This document shows, piece by piece, positions 32,980 to 42,812 of a stretch of DNA of 64,000 bases. The translations under genes were made by a program, and so were the position numbers. The stretch comes from Rhodoferax sp. (lineage in GTDB: Bacteria > Pseudomonadota > Gammaproteobacteria > Burkholderiales > Burkholderiaceae_C). The notes under the pieces are model-generated. The model saw only the letters and a list, made by a program, of their open reading frames with translations, did no database searches and was not told the origin of the DNA. How positions within the stretch are numbered: the first letter of the stretch is position 1; the number at the start of each line of letters is the position of its first letter. Where the stretch lies: contig JACKLK010000017.1 of NCBI GenBank assembly GCA_024236015.1, positions 1 to 64,000 on the forward strand, in the 5' to 3' direction.

Positions 32980-34071
32980 ATGGCCACGACCCGATTCCAT
33001 GCCCTGCAGGTCCAGCAGGTCCAGCCGCAGACACGCGATGCCATCGCCGTCACCTTTGCATGGCCCCGGGAGCTGGAGTCCGAATTCACCTACCTGCAGG
33101 GCCAGTACCTGACCTTGCGCACCCGCATCGGCGACGAGGAGGTGCGCCGCTCCTATTCGATCTGCTCGGCGGTGCAGGACCATTGCCTGCGTGTCGCGAT
33201 CAAGCGTGTACCCGGTGGCGTGTTCTCGAACTGGGCGGCCGAGCAGCTCCGGCCCGGCGTCTCGATCGACGTGATGCCGCCGCAGGGCCAGTTCCACCTG
33301 CCGCTGCAAGCCGATGCGCAGCGGCATGTCGTGGCCTTCGCATCGGGCAGCGGCATCACGCCGGTGTTGTCCATCGTCAAGTCCACGTTGCTGGCCGAGC
33401 CGCAGACCCGGGTCACGCTGGTGTATGGCAACCGGTCCTCCGGCGCCATCATGTTCAAGGAGGAACTGGAGGATCTCAAGGACCGCTACCTCGGCCGCTT
33501 CAACCTGGTCTGGATCATGAGCCGCGAGACGCAGGACATCGACCTGTTCAACGGCCGTATCGACTACGACAAGTGCTGCCAGCTGCTCGCGCACTGGCTC
33601 GACCCCACCGACATCGACGCCGCCTTCATCTGCGGTCCGCAGGACATGATGCAGGCCGCGGAGCGTGCCTTGCGTGACCACGGGGTCGACCCCGCGCGCA
33701 TCAAGACCGAGTTGTTCGGCACGGTGCTGGACGACGGTCGGGTGCGGCCGCCGCGTGCGCCGGTGCAGGGCAGCGGCCAGTGCACGGTCGACGTGGTGCT
33801 CGACGGCACGCGGCGCAGCTTCGTGATGGACAAGAACAAGGACAACCTGGTCGACGCCGGCATCCGGGCCGGCATCGAGATGCCGTTCTCCTGCAAGGGC
33901 GGCGTCTGCTCGACCTGCCGCGCGCAGGTGGTCGCGGGCGAGGTCGACATGGACATCAACTTCGCGCTCGAGGACTACGAGGTGGCGCGGGGCTTCGTGT
34001 TGTGCTGCCAGAGTTATCCGGTGACCGACCACCTGGAGATCGATTTCGACCGCGAACACGCGCATTCCTGA
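32980..34071 (+). CDS. paaE: Phenylacetyl-CoA epoxidase reductase PaaE
   Basis: A 363-residue reductase that passes electrons from NADPH to PaaA. It has an FAD-binding barrel (RRSYSICSA), an NADP-binding fold (ASGSGITPVLSIVKSTL, CGPQDMMQAAERAL) and a C-terminal plant-type 2Fe-2S ferredoxin domain (CKGGVCSTCRAQV, then FVLCCQSYP). The ATG at 32980 follows the paaD stop by ten bases. Confidence 0.96.
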   Translation: MATTRFHALQVQQVQPQTRDAIAVTFAWPRELESEFTYLQGQYLTLRTRIGDEEVRRSYSICSAVQDHCLRVAIKRVPGGVFSNWAAEQLRPGVSIDVMPPQGQFHLPLQADAQRHVVAFASGSGITPVLSIVKSTLLAEPQTRVTLVYGNRSSGAIMFKEELEDLKDRYLGRFNLVWIMSRETQDIDLFNGRIDYDKCCQLLAHWLDPTDIDAAFICGPQDMMQAAERALRDHGVDPARIKTELFGTVLDDGRVRPPRAPVQGSGQCTVDVVLDGTRRSFVMDKNKDNLVDAGIRAGIEMPFSCKGGVCSTCRAQVVAGEVDMDINFALEDYEVARGFVLCCQSYPVTDHLEIDFDREHAHS

Positions 34072-34135
34072 CGACCCGTTTTTGCCACAATCGGCCCAGC
34101 GGCACAGCGCGACGACACCACAGCCAGGAGACAGC

Positions 34136-35454
34136 ATGCCCCGACACGCCACACCGACCGACCTGCTCGAACCCATCGAGCGTGCCAGCCGCGACGAGAT
34201 CACCGCGCTGCAGCTGCAGCGGCTCAAGGCCACGCTGCACCATGCGTATGCCAACGTGCCGCACTACCGGCAGGCCTTCGACGCCGCGGGTGTGCATCCC
34301 GACGACCTGAAGTCGCTGCAGGACCTGGCCCGTTTTCCGTTCACGACCAAGCAGGACCTGCGCGCCAACTATCCGTTCGGCATGTTCGCGGTGCCGCGCG
34401 AGCAGGTGGCGCGGATCCATGCCTCGTCGGGCACGACCGGCAAGCCGACGGTGGTCGGTTATACGCTCAAGGACATCGACAACTGGGCCCAGCTGGTGGC
34501 GCGATCCATCCGTGCGGCCGGTGGCCGCGCCGGCGACCTGCTGCACGTGGCCTACGGCTACGGCCTGTTCACCGGCGGGCTGGGCGCGCATTACGGCGCC
34601 GAGCGGCTCGGCTGCACGGTGATCCCGGTCTCGGGCGGACAGACCGAGAAACAGGTGCAGCTGATCCAGGACTTCCGCCCGCGCATCATCATGGTCACGC
34701 CGTCCTACATGCAGGTCATCATCGAGGAGTTCGTGCGCCAGGGCCAGGATCCGCGCGCCACGTCGCTGGAGATCGGCATCTTCGGTGCCGAACCCTGGAC
34801 CGAGGCCATGCGCACCGAGATCGAGGCTTCGTCGGGCATGGACGCGGTGGACATCTACGGCCTGTCCGAGGTCATGGGGCCGGGCGTGGCCAGCGAATGT
34901 GTCGAGTCCAAGGACGGCCCGGTGATCTGGAGGACCATTTCTACCCGGAGATCATCGACCCGCAGACGGGCGCGGTGTTGCCCGACGGGCAGGAGGGCGA
35001 ACTGGTCTTCACCTCGCTGACCAAGGAGGCGTTCCCCATCGTCCGCTACCGCACCCGCGACCTGACGCGGCTGCTGCCGCCCACGGCGCGTGCCTTCCGG
35101 CGCATGGGCAAGATCGTCGGGCGCTCGGACGACATGCTGATCATCCGCGGCGTCAACGTGTTCCCGACCCAGATCGAGGAACTGGTGCTGCAACACGGCA
35201 AGTTGTCGCCGCTCTACCAGATCGTCGTGACCCGCGACGGGCCGATGGACAAGGTCGAAGTGCTGTGCGAACTGCAGACCGCGCATGCCGACCAGCCCGC
35301 CGGTGGCGTGCAGGAGATCGCCGGCTGGCTGCAGCACCGGGTCAAGAGCCTGGTGGGCATCAGCACCACGGTCAGCGTGTTGCCGCCCCATTCGGTCGAG
35401 CGCACCCAGACCGGCAAGGCGCGGCGGGTCATCGACAAGCGGCCCAAGGGCTGA
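34136..35454 (+). pseudogene. paaK: Phenylacetate-CoA ligase paaK with a one-base frameshift
   Basis: The enzyme that activates phenylacetate with ATP and CoA. The start follows CAGGAGA. The first frame runs to the AMP-binding region (HASSGTTGKPTVVGYTL, DIYGLSEVMGPGVASE). At the tryptophan codon 34928-34930 the reading frame must shift: the natural continuation EDHFYPEIIDPQTG lies in the next frame, which then runs to RGVNVFPTQIEEL and HSVERTQTGKARRV at the stop. One missing G after 34930 explains it. Restoring it gives about 439 residues, the normal PaaK length. Everything else is intact, so this is either a very recent mutation or a sequencing/assembly error in a G run. Confidence 0.9.
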
Positions 35455-35489
35455 GCCGCCGCAAGCGCATCGCCCGTGCCGCGCGGGTG

Positions 35490-35930
35490 TCAGCCGGGCA
35501 GGGTCGCGGTGGCGAGGATGAGGCGCAGTTCGTCGGCCTCGACCGATCGCGCGGCGCCGAAGCCGGCCACCTGGCGGGCCTGCGAGACCTGCACCAGCAG
35601 CAGCCGGAAGTCGCCCAGCTGCATCATCGGCTCGGTGTCGGGAAACCGGTCCAGGTAGGCCTGGCGCACCGTGGCGTGCCGGGTGTCCTCGCGGGTCACG
35701 GTCTCGGCGCGGCCGTGCAGCGTGACCCGGGGCAAGGCATGGACCGGCTTGCCGGCCCGCTCGGGCTGCATCACCAGCAGCGAGACCGCCGGGTGCCGTG
35801 TCATGTTCCCGGTGTGCGCGGCCAGCGCACTGACGTGCAGCACCAGTGCCGGTATCGTGGGCGCGATCGCGAACGGCACCATCGAGACCATGGGCGCACC
35901 GTCCGCATCCAGTGTGCCCAGCGCCGCCAC
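35490..35930 (-). CDS. Pyridoxamine 5'-phosphate oxidase-like flavin/heme-binding protein (start uncertain)
   Basis: A PNPOx-like split-barrel protein of at least 146 residues. It shows ALGTLDADGAPMVSMVPFAI, LHVSALAAHTGNMTRHPAVS and a TLHGRAETV core, typical of FMN- or heme-binding family members such as HugZ. The first standard start in frame is GTG at 35930, without a ribosome site. The frame stays open upstream to a stop near 35993, encoding a plausible N-terminal helix (PSRLHRALHHLLHHTRV) with only CTG codons as possible starts. The true start may therefore be non-standard or lost. Convergent with paaK. Confidence 0.7.
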   Translation of the reverse strand: MAALGTLDADGAPMVSMVPFAIAPTIPALVLHVSALAAHTGNMTRHPAVSLLVMQPERAGKPVHALPRVTLHGRAETVTREDTRHATVRQAYLDRFPDTEPMMQLGDFRLLLVQVSQARQVAGFGAARSVEADELRLILATATLPG

Positions 35931-36098
35931 GCGCGTGTGGTGCAGCAGGTGGTGCAGGGCGCGGTGCAGGCGGGACGGATGGGTCTTGGTGGTCTAATTG
36001 CTGGCTGATTTGTAGCAGATCGCGCCGGCCGGCCGTCGCCCGTCGCCCGTCGCCCGCCGTTGTCGCTGCATCCGTCTTCCCGCTCACCGAGACCGCGC

Positions 36099-36803
36099 AT
36101 GGCCACTGCCGACCCCGCCACATCCGCAGCCGCCCCGGCGGCGGCCCGCCCCGTGTTCGATTCCGGTGCGCTCGACGCTGCCGTGATCGCATCCATCCTG
36201 GACGCGTCCCGCCGGGCGCCGTCGGGCGTCAACACCCAGCCCTGGACGCTGTGTGTGCTGCAGGGCGGCGCGCTGGAGCGGCTGGTCGACACGGTCTGCC
36301 GGCAACTGCCGGGCCTGTGTTCCGATGCCGGGCACGAGGCCGAGTTCTGGCGGCAATACCGCTTGCTGCCGGGTCGTGCGCCGTGGCCCGGACCGTCATG
36401 GGAGCAGGCGGGCGATACGTTTGCGGCCCGCGCGGATGCGGCATTCGGCGCTGGCGCGATCCGCGGCGAAGCCGATCTGCACGACTATTTCGCGTTGTAC
36501 CGGGCGCCGGTGGCGCTGGTGTGCACGATCGACCGGGCGCTGGGTCTGGGTTCGGTGCTGGACTATGGCATGTTCGTGCAGAACGTCGTGCACAGCGCGG
36601 CCGCGCGCGGCGTGCAGGCCCATCTGCTGGCGGGCTGGAAGGGTTTTTCCGGCACCGTGCTGGCACAGGTGGCAGCGCAGGAGGCCGACCTGCTGATGGC
36701 CGTGCTGGCACTGGGCCATGCGCGCAGCGTGCCCGCGCCAGTGCCGATCGCCGCGCCGGCCGTGTCCGCACGTGCGCAGACCTTCGTGCACTGGCACGAT
36801 TGA
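36099..36803 (+). CDS. Nitroreductase-family flavoprotein
   Basis: A 234-residue FMN-dependent oxidoreductase. The FMN-binding N-terminal motif is ASILDASRRAPSGVNTQPWT. A later segment, LDYGMFVQNVVHSAAARG, is the family's dimer helix, and the C-terminus ends QTFVHWHD. The ATG at 36099 is chosen over an upstream TTG. The substrate is unknown. It is convergent with the iminopeptidase gene and stands alone. Confidence 0.85.
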   Translation: MATADPATSAAAPAAARPVFDSGALDAAVIASILDASRRAPSGVNTQPWTLCVLQGGALERLVDTVCRQLPGLCSDAGHEAEFWRQYRLLPGRAPWPGPSWEQAGDTFAARADAAFGAGAIRGEADLHDYFALYRAPVALVCTIDRALGLGSVLDYGMFVQNVVHSAAARGVQAHLLAGWKGFSGTVLAQVAAQEADLLMAVLALGHARSVPAPVPIAAPAVSARAQTFVHWHD

Positions 36804-36831
36804 CGCGGCTGCAGCCCTTGCGTGCGGGGTT

Positions 36832-37809
36832 TCAGCGGTCGCCGGACGGGTCGAAGTGGCCCTGGTCGCGGAAACGATCCATGGCGTCGACCAGCGCCGA
36901 CTGGATGCCCGGCTCGAATGCCGAATGGCCGGCGTCGTCGATGATCTGCAGACGGCATTGCGGCCAGGCCTGTTGCAGTCGCCAGGCGCTGGTCGGCGGG
37001 CAGATCACGTCGTAGCGGCCTTGCACGATGATGGCGGGAATGCCGTGCAGCCGGCCCGCGTCGCGCAGCAGCTGCTGCGGCTCCAGGAAACCCCCGTGCA
37101 GGAAATAATGGGCTTCCAGCCGCGACACCGCCAGCGCGTGGGCGTCGGCCTCGGCGTCCTGGGGTTCCTGCGGCTGGGGCAGCAGGTGCAGGCAGCGGCT
37201 TTCGTATCGGTTCCAGGCCCGGGCGGCGTGCAGGCGCCGCGCCGCATCGTCGCCGAACAGCTGGCTGGCATAGGCCTGCAGCACGTCGTCGTGTTCCGCG
37301 AGGCCGAGCGCGTCGCGAAACTCCGCGTGGGCCTGGGGAAAGAACCAGCCCATGCCGTTGAGGAACCAGTCGATCTCGGCGGGCGTGCACAGGAAGACAC
37401 CGCGCAGCACCAGGGCATGGCAATGCTGCGGCCAGGTCTGCGCATAGGCCAGCGCGAGCGTCGAACCCCAGGAGCCGCCGAACACCAGCCAGCGGTCGAT
37501 CTCCAGCATGCCGCGCAGCCGCTCCATGTCGGCCACGAGCAGCGCCGTCGTGTTGTCGCGGATGTCGCCGAGTGGCATGGAGCGGCCGGCGCCGCGCTGG
37601 TCGAACAGGATGATGCGGTAATACGCCGGGTCGAAGAACTGGCGATGCTGCGGCGTCGTGCCCGAACCCGGCCCGCCATGGAGCAGGACCACCGGCATGC
37701 CCTGCGGATTGCCGGACTCCTCCCAGTACAGGGTGTGCACCGCGTCCACCGGCAGGAAGCCGCTGCGCAGGGGTTCGATCGGCGGATAGGAGCGGGCGGC
37801 GGCGGTCAT
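36832..37809 (-). CDS. pip: Proline iminopeptidase
   Basis: A 325-residue alpha/beta-hydrolase (peptidase family S33) that removes N-terminal proline from peptides. It shows LLHGGPGSGTTPQHRQFFDP, FDQRGAGRS, the nucleophile elbow GGSWGSTLAL, the acid GRYDVICPP and the histidine DAGHSAFE. The ATG at 37809 gives the usual N-terminus (AARSYPPIEPLRSGFL). Divergent from a VOC gene 79 bases away. Confidence 0.92.
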   Translation of the reverse strand: MTAAARSYPPIEPLRSGFLPVDAVHTLYWEESGNPQGMPVVLLHGGPGSGTTPQHRQFFDPAYYRIILFDQRGAGRSMPLGDIRDNTTALLVADMERLRGMLEIDRWLVFGGSWGSTLALAYAQTWPQHCHALVLRGVFLCTPAEIDWFLNGMGWFFPQAHAEFRDALGLAEHDDVLQAYASQLFGDDAARRLHAARAWNRYESRCLHLLPQPQEPQDAEADAHALAVSRLEAHYFLHGGFLEPQQLLRDAGRLHGIPAIIVQGRYDVICPPTSAWRLQQAWPQCRLQIIDDAGHSAFEPGIQSALVDAMDRFRDQGHFDPSGDR

Positions 37810-37888
37810 GCGATGGTGCGACAGGCAGGCAGGATGGGGCGGGCTCGTCGTCGGACAATGCAGCCAACGACCATTCGGGAATTGCATT

Positions 37889-38320
37889 GTGACCCAATCA
37901 TTGCACGGCATGACGCTGCTGGTACACGACTACGACGACGCCATCGCGTTCTTCACCCGCGCCTTGCGTTTCGAACTGTGCGAGGACACGCCGCTCGGCG
38001 GGGGCCGGCGCTGGGTGCGGGTGGCGCCGGCCGGCAACGCGCACGGGGCAAGCCTGGTCCTGGCGCAGGCCGCCACGCCGGCGCAACGCGACGCCGTCGG
38101 CCGCCAGGGCGGCGACCGGGTGCTGCTGTTCCTGCATACCCGCGACTTCGCCGCCGACCACCAACACATGCGGGCCCACGGCGTGCGGTTCCTGGAGGAG
38201 CCGCGCCACGAGGCCTACGGCACGGTCGCGGTGTTCGAGGACCTGGTCGGCAACCGCTGGGACCTGCTGCAGCCGCGCGCGCCATCCGACGCCGCCGAGG
38301 GACCCGTTGCGGGCGGCTGA
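37889..38320 (+). CDS. VOC (glyoxalase/bleomycin-resistance) family protein
   Basis: A 143-residue single vicinal-oxygen-chelate domain: MTLLVHDYDDAIAFFTRALRF at the N-terminus and AVFEDLVGNRWDLLQP at the C-terminus, with a conserved glutamate in FLEEPRHEAYGTVAVFED. A GTG start is chosen because it precedes the first strand; an in-frame ATG seven codons later would trim it. The reaction is unknown; members range from lyases to resistance proteins. Confidence 0.82.
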   Translation: MTQSLHGMTLLVHDYDDAIAFFTRALRFELCEDTPLGGGRRWVRVAPAGNAHGASLVLAQAATPAQRDAVGRQGGDRVLLFLHTRDFAADHQHMRAHGVRFLEEPRHEAYGTVAVFEDLVGNRWDLLQPRAPSDAAEGPVAGG

Positions 38321-38386
38321 GCCGGGGCCGCCATCGCCGCCGGCCGGAGCCGAGCGACTATCATTCAGCGAGTATCAAGGTTTCCC

Positions 38387-39775
38387 ATGCGCATGATCAT
38401 CCTGGGCGCCGGACGGGTAGGCGAGAGCGTCGCCGAGAGTCTGGTGTCCGAGCAAAACGACATCACGGTGATCGACCCCGATCCCGAACTGCTGCGCGTG
38501 CTGGAGGATCGTCTCGATCTTCGCGGTGTGGCCGGCGACGGCGTGCAGCCGTCGGTGCAGCGGCGCGCCGGTGCCGAGGACGCCGACCTGTTCATCGCCT
38601 GTGCATCGCTGGACGAGACCAACCTGGCGGCCTGCAAGGTGGCGCGCAGCGTGTTCGGCATCCAGACCACGATCGCCCGGTTGCGCTCGCCCGAATTCGA
38701 GGAGGGCGAACCCTTGCTGGCGGCCGACGGCTTCGCGGTCGACCACGTGATCTGCCCGGAAGAGTCGTTGATGCACTACATCAACAAGCTGATCGACTAT
38801 CCGGAAGCGCTGCAGGTGCTCGAGTTCTCGCAGGGCCGCGCCCACCTGATCGCGGTGCGCGCCGCCTCGGGCAGCACCCTGGTCAACCACAGCATCGGCG
38901 AGTTCCGCGACCTGTTCCCGCAGGCGCCGATGCGGGTGGTGGCGATCTACCGGCAGGACCGCGAGCTGCCGATCGAAGCCAGCACCCAGGTCTGGCCCGG
39001 CGACGAGGTGTTCGTGCTCGCCGACAAGGACAAGATCCGGCCGGTGCTGCGCGCCATCCACAAGGACGACCGCCCGGTGCGCAGCGTCATGATCGCCGGC
39101 GGCGGCAAGGTCGGCATGCGGCTGGCGCGCAGGCTGTCCGGGCAGCTGCAGGTCAAGATCATCGAGACCAGCCGCAAGCGCTGCGAATACCTGGCGGGCG
39201 AACTGCCCGGTGACATCATGGTGCTGCAGGGCGACTCGACGGACGAGGAACTGCTGATCGAGGAGCGGGTCGGCGAGATGGACCTGTTCATCGCGCTCAC
39301 CAGCGACGACGAGGACAACATCCTGGCCGCGATGCTGGCCAAGCGGCTCGGCGCGCGGCGCGTGATCTCGCTGATCAACCGGCGCATCTACGCCGAGATG
39401 ATGCAGGGCAGTGCCATCGACATCGCCTTGTCGCCGGCGCAGACCGTGATCGGCGAGTTGCTGGTGCACGTGCGCCGCGGCGACGTGGCCGCCGTGCACA
39501 GCCTGCGCCGCGGCGCGGCCGAGGCGATCGAAGGCATTGCGCGCGGCGACAAGGGAACCTCGCGCATGGTGGGCCGGCGCATCGACGCCATCGAGCTGCC
39601 CTCGGGTGCGCGCTTCGGCGCCATCGTGCGCGGCGAGGACGCCCGGTGCGAAGTCCTGATGCCCTACCACGACCTGGTGATCCAGGAGGGGGACCACGTC
39701 ATCATCTACGTGCCGAACAAGCGCCAGCTGCGGGCCGTGGAGAAGATGTTCCAGGTCAGCGCGACCTTCTTCTGA
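38387..39775 (+). CDS. trkA: Trk potassium uptake regulatory subunit TrkA
   Basis: A 462-residue cytoplasmic NAD-binding protein that gates TrkH. It has two RCK units: IILGAGRVGESVAESL with DPD at the end of the second strand (residues about 3-35), and VMIAGGGKVGMRLARRL at about 236, each followed by a TrkA-C domain. AAGG precedes the ATG. trkH follows after six bases, so the two form one operon. Confidence 0.96.
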   Translation: MRMIILGAGRVGESVAESLVSEQNDITVIDPDPELLRVLEDRLDLRGVAGDGVQPSVQRRAGAEDADLFIACASLDETNLAACKVARSVFGIQTTIARLRSPEFEEGEPLLAADGFAVDHVICPEESLMHYINKLIDYPEALQVLEFSQGRAHLIAVRAASGSTLVNHSIGEFRDLFPQAPMRVVAIYRQDRELPIEASTQVWPGDEVFVLADKDKIRPVLRAIHKDDRPVRSVMIAGGGKVGMRLARRLSGQLQVKIIETSRKRCEYLAGELPGDIMVLQGDSTDEELLIEERVGEMDLFIALTSDDEDNILAAMLAKRLGARRVISLINRRIYAEMMQGSAIDIALSPAQTVIGELLVHVRRGDVAAVHSLRRGAAEAIEGIARGDKGTSRMVGRRIDAIELPSGARFGAIVRGEDARCEVLMPYHDLVIQEGDHVIIYVPNKRQLRAVEKMFQVSATFF

Positions 39776-39781
39776 TCGCCC

Positions 39782-41242
39782 ATGAACGGTCTGGCTCCGG
39801 TCCTCAATGTGCTGGCCACCATCATGGTGGGCTTTTCGCTGATGTTCCTGGTTCCGCTGGGCTGGGCCTTGTCGCTGGACCATTCCGACCTGCACGGTGT
39901 CTGGGCGACCGGCATGGCGCTGACGCTGGGCGCCGGCCTGCTGATCCTGGTGCTCACGCGCCACCACAAGCGCGAACTGCTGCCGCGCGACGGTTTCCTG
40001 CTGGTCAACCTGGTCTGGATCGTGCTGCCGCTGTTCTCGGCCATTCCGCTGATGCTGGCGATGGAGCGGCTCAGCTTCACCGACGCGTATTTCGAGGCCA
40101 TGAGTGCGCTCACCGCCACCGGTGCCACCGTGCTCAGCGGCCTGGACGACCTGCCGGTGTCGGTCAACGTCTGGCGCTGTTTCCTGCAACTGATCGGCGG
40201 CCTGGGCATCATGCTGCTGGTGGTGGCGGTGTTGCCGCTGCTCGGGCTCGGCGGGGTGCAGCTGTACAAGGCGGAAACCCCCGGTCCGATGAAGGACGCG
40301 CGGCTCACGCCGCGCATCGCCGAGACCGCGCGCGGACTGTGGGGCGTGTATTTCGCGTTTTCCGCCGCCTGCATGCTGGCCTACCGCTGGGTCGGCATGT
40401 CCTGGCCCGATGCCTTCATGCACATGTGCACGACCATGGGCCTGGGCGGTTTCTCGTCGCATGACGCCAGCTTCGGCTACTGGCCGGACAAGAATGTCGA
40501 ACTCGTGGCGATCGTGTTCATGGCGCTGGCCGGCATCAGCTTTGCGCGGTATTTCATCGTCTGGCGCGGCCGCTCGCTCGGCCCGCTGCTGCGCGACGCC
40601 GAGGTGCGCACCTATGCCCTGGTGCTGCTGGCGTCGGCCGTCGGCCTCACCGCCGTGCTGATGCTGCATGGCACCTACGACGTGTTGTCCGAGGCGGTGC
40701 TGTCGGCGGCCTTCCATGTGGTCTCGGTGGCCACGACCACCGGTTATGCCGCCACCGACTACGCGATGTGGCCGGTGTTCGCGCCGGTTTGGCTGATGTT
40801 CCTGGGCACCTTCGTGTCCTGCGCCGGCTCGACCGGCGGCGGCATCAAGATGGTCCGCATGGTGGTGCTGGTCAAGCAGGCGCGGCGCGAGATGGTGCGG
40901 GCGATCCATCCGCGCGTCGTCAACCCGGTGACGATGGGCCGCACGACGATCCCGTCCACGGTGATCGCGGTCGTGATGGCCTACATGCTGATCTACGGTG
41001 CGACGACGCTGGGCCTGACGATGCTGATGCTGCTGTCCGGGCTCGACATCGTGACCGCGTTCTCGGCCGTGGTGGCCACCGTCAACAACATCGGCCCGGG
41101 CCTGGGACAGGTCGGGCCGTCCACCAACTTCAGCATCCTGAGCGATTTCCAGACCTGGGTCGGCACCCTGGGCATGTTGATGGGGCGGCTCGAATTCATC
41201 GCCGTCTTCGTGTTGTTCGCCCCCGAGTTCTGGCGCAAGTAA
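39782..41242 (+). CDS. trkH: Trk potassium channel subunit TrkH
   Basis: A 486-residue membrane protein with four pore repeats. The filter regions are visible at TATGATVLSG, TTMGLGGFSSHD, TTTGYAATDY and VNNIGPGLGQVG. It takes up K+ at the inner membrane under TrkA control. It is directly downstream of trkA and convergent with a DMT transporter gene. Confidence 0.96.
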   Translation: MNGLAPVLNVLATIMVGFSLMFLVPLGWALSLDHSDLHGVWATGMALTLGAGLLILVLTRHHKRELLPRDGFLLVNLVWIVLPLFSAIPLMLAMERLSFTDAYFEAMSALTATGATVLSGLDDLPVSVNVWRCFLQLIGGLGIMLLVVAVLPLLGLGGVQLYKAETPGPMKDARLTPRIAETARGLWGVYFAFSAACMLAYRWVGMSWPDAFMHMCTTMGLGGFSSHDASFGYWPDKNVELVAIVFMALAGISFARYFIVWRGRSLGPLLRDAEVRTYALVLLASAVGLTAVLMLHGTYDVLSEAVLSAAFHVVSVATTTGYAATDYAMWPVFAPVWLMFLGTFVSCAGSTGGGIKMVRMVVLVKQARREMVRAIHPRVVNPVTMGRTTIPSTVIAVVMAYMLIYGATTLGLTMLMLLSGLDIVTAFSAVVATVNNIGPGLGQVGPSTNFSILSDFQTWVGTLGMLMGRLEFIAVFVLFAPEFWRK

Positions 41243-41254
41243 CGGCCTGCTGCC

Positions 41255-42157
41255 TCAACCCGGCGGGGCGGGCGCCGCGACGGTCCGCTTGCCGGGAAAA
41301 CGCAATACGCCGCTGGACAAGGCCGTGCCCAGCACCACGACCACGCCGCAGCCCAGCATGTACGGCGTCAGGTTCTCGTCGAGCAGCGTCGTGCCGTACA
41401 ACACGGCGAACACGGGCACCAGGAAGGTCACGGTGATGGCGCGCGCCGGACCGAGTTCCGCGATCAGCCGGAAATACAGGATGTAGGCCACGCCCGAGCA
41501 CAATGCGCCGAGCACCAGCAACGACAGCCAGGGCGCCCAGCCCGGGTTCTGTGCCGGCCACCACCACCATGTCGGCAGCGCCAGGCCCAGCGTGGCGCCG
41601 AGCTGGCTGCCGGTGGCAATGGCCAGTGGATGCGCGCCGCCGAGGTGGCGCTTGGTGTAGCTGGCCGCGTAGCCGTAACACAGGGTTGCGACCAGGCAGG
41701 CCAGCACCGCCCAGCCGGTTCCACCCGGCTTGAAGCTGGCCTTGTCCACCGCCAGCAACGCGACGCCGGCAAAACCGATGAACAGCCCCAGCACACGCGC
41801 CACCGTGAGCCGGTCCTTCAGCCATAACCATGCGATCAACGCGCCGAACAGCGGCGCGGTGGCATTGAGGATCGCGGACAGGCCGGTGCTGATGTGCAGC
41901 ACCGCATACGAGAACATCACGAACGGAACGGCCGAATTGATCAGGCCGATGAACAGGATGCGCGCGGCGTTGTGGCGCAGCGAATGCCAATGGCCGCTGA
42001 ACACGAGGATGGGCAGCAACAGCAGGGAGGCGATGGCCACGCGCGCGCCGGCCGTGGCCACGACGCCGAATTCGGCCGCGCCCAGGCGCGTGAACAGGAA
42101 GGACGCGCCCCAGATCGCGGCCAGCGCGATGAATTCGATGATGGGATGGTTTTTCAT
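41255..42157 (-). CDS. DMT-superfamily (EamA) exporter
   Basis: A 300-residue membrane protein with ten helices in two EamA repeats (IEFIALAAIWGASFLFTRLG at the start, and WAVLACLVATLCYGYAASYT opening the second). The family exports amino acids or metabolites. The ATG at 42157 is used, and the frame upstream lacks membrane character. The substrate is unknown. Convergent with trkH. Confidence 0.88.
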   Translation of the reverse strand: MKNHPIIEFIALAAIWGASFLFTRLGAAEFGVVATAGARVAIASLLLLPILVFSGHWHSLRHNAARILFIGLINSAVPFVMFSYAVLHISTGLSAILNATAPLFGALIAWLWLKDRLTVARVLGLFIGFAGVALLAVDKASFKPGGTGWAVLACLVATLCYGYAASYTKRHLGGAHPLAIATGSQLGATLGLALPTWWWWPAQNPGWAPWLSLLVLGALCSGVAYILYFRLIAELGPARAITVTFLVPVFAVLYGTTLLDENLTPYMLGCGVVVVLGTALSSGVLRFPGKRTVAAPAPPG

Positions 42158-42235
42158 GGGCAGCTGTCGGTGTGGGCCGGGCACCGGCACGAACACGGTC
42201 AGGCGGCGGTGTCGCGGCAACGGTGGCCGCGGCGG

Positions 42236-42811
42236 TCAGACGGCGATTGTGCTACGGCTTTCGGACGTGCTCCGTGCCCTGCGGAGTCGGGGACCGGGCG
42301 ATCCCGGCCCCGCCACGGCCGCCGCTTCCAGTGCCAGCAGCTGCGCCTTGCGTGGCAGGCCGCCGGCATATCCGGTCAACGCGCCCCCGGATCCGACGAC
42401 GCGATGGCAGGGCACGACGATGCTCGCGGGGTTGCGCCCGACGGCCGCGCCCACGGCACGCACCGCCGCCGGCCGGCCGACGGCCGCGGCGATGGCGGCG
42501 TACGAGCAGGTCGAGCCGACCGGGATGGCCAGCAGCGCCCGCCATACGGACTGCTGGAACGGCGTGCCCCCGCCCAGGTCCAGCGGCAGGTCGAAGTGGC
42601 GCCGTGTGCCGTGCAGGAAGGCCTGCAACTGCTGCGCGGCCTGTTGCAAGGTCGGATGCCGGTCGTCGCGGCGCCCGAGCGCGGGTGCCGGTGGATAGTG
42701 ACGTTGGCCGGCAAACCAGGCGCCCGCCAGGCCGTGTGGCGTGGCGGCCAGCGTCATGCGGCCCAGCGGGGTGTCGATGTCGGTATGGATACGTTCGGTC
42801 GTGGTGTGCAT
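42236..42811 (-). CDS. ogt: Methylated-DNA--protein-cysteine methyltransferase
   Basis: A 191-residue DNA repair protein that takes the methyl group from O6-methylguanine onto its active-site cysteine. The active site is VVPCHRVVGSGG, and the DNA-binding helix is TPFQQSVWRALLAIPVGST followed by AIAAAVGRP. It starts directly at the end of the Ada-AlkA gene, so the two are co-transcribed. Confidence 0.95.
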   Translation of the reverse strand: MHTTTERIHTDIDTPLGRMTLAATPHGLAGAWFAGQRHYPPAPALGRRDDRHPTLQQAAQQLQAFLHGTRRHFDLPLDLGGGTPFQQSVWRALLAIPVGSTCSYAAIAAAVGRPAAVRAVGAAVGRNPASIVVPCHRVVGSGGALTGYAGGLPRKAQLLALEAAAVAGPGSPGPRLRRARSTSESRSTIAV

Positions 42812-42812
42812 G

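Noticed and set aside
34855..36192. A 445-codon minus-strand frame over the 3' half of paaK and the PNPOx gene
   Set aside because: It runs against paaK and out of frame with the PNPOx gene; its translation is proline/arginine-rich with no domain.
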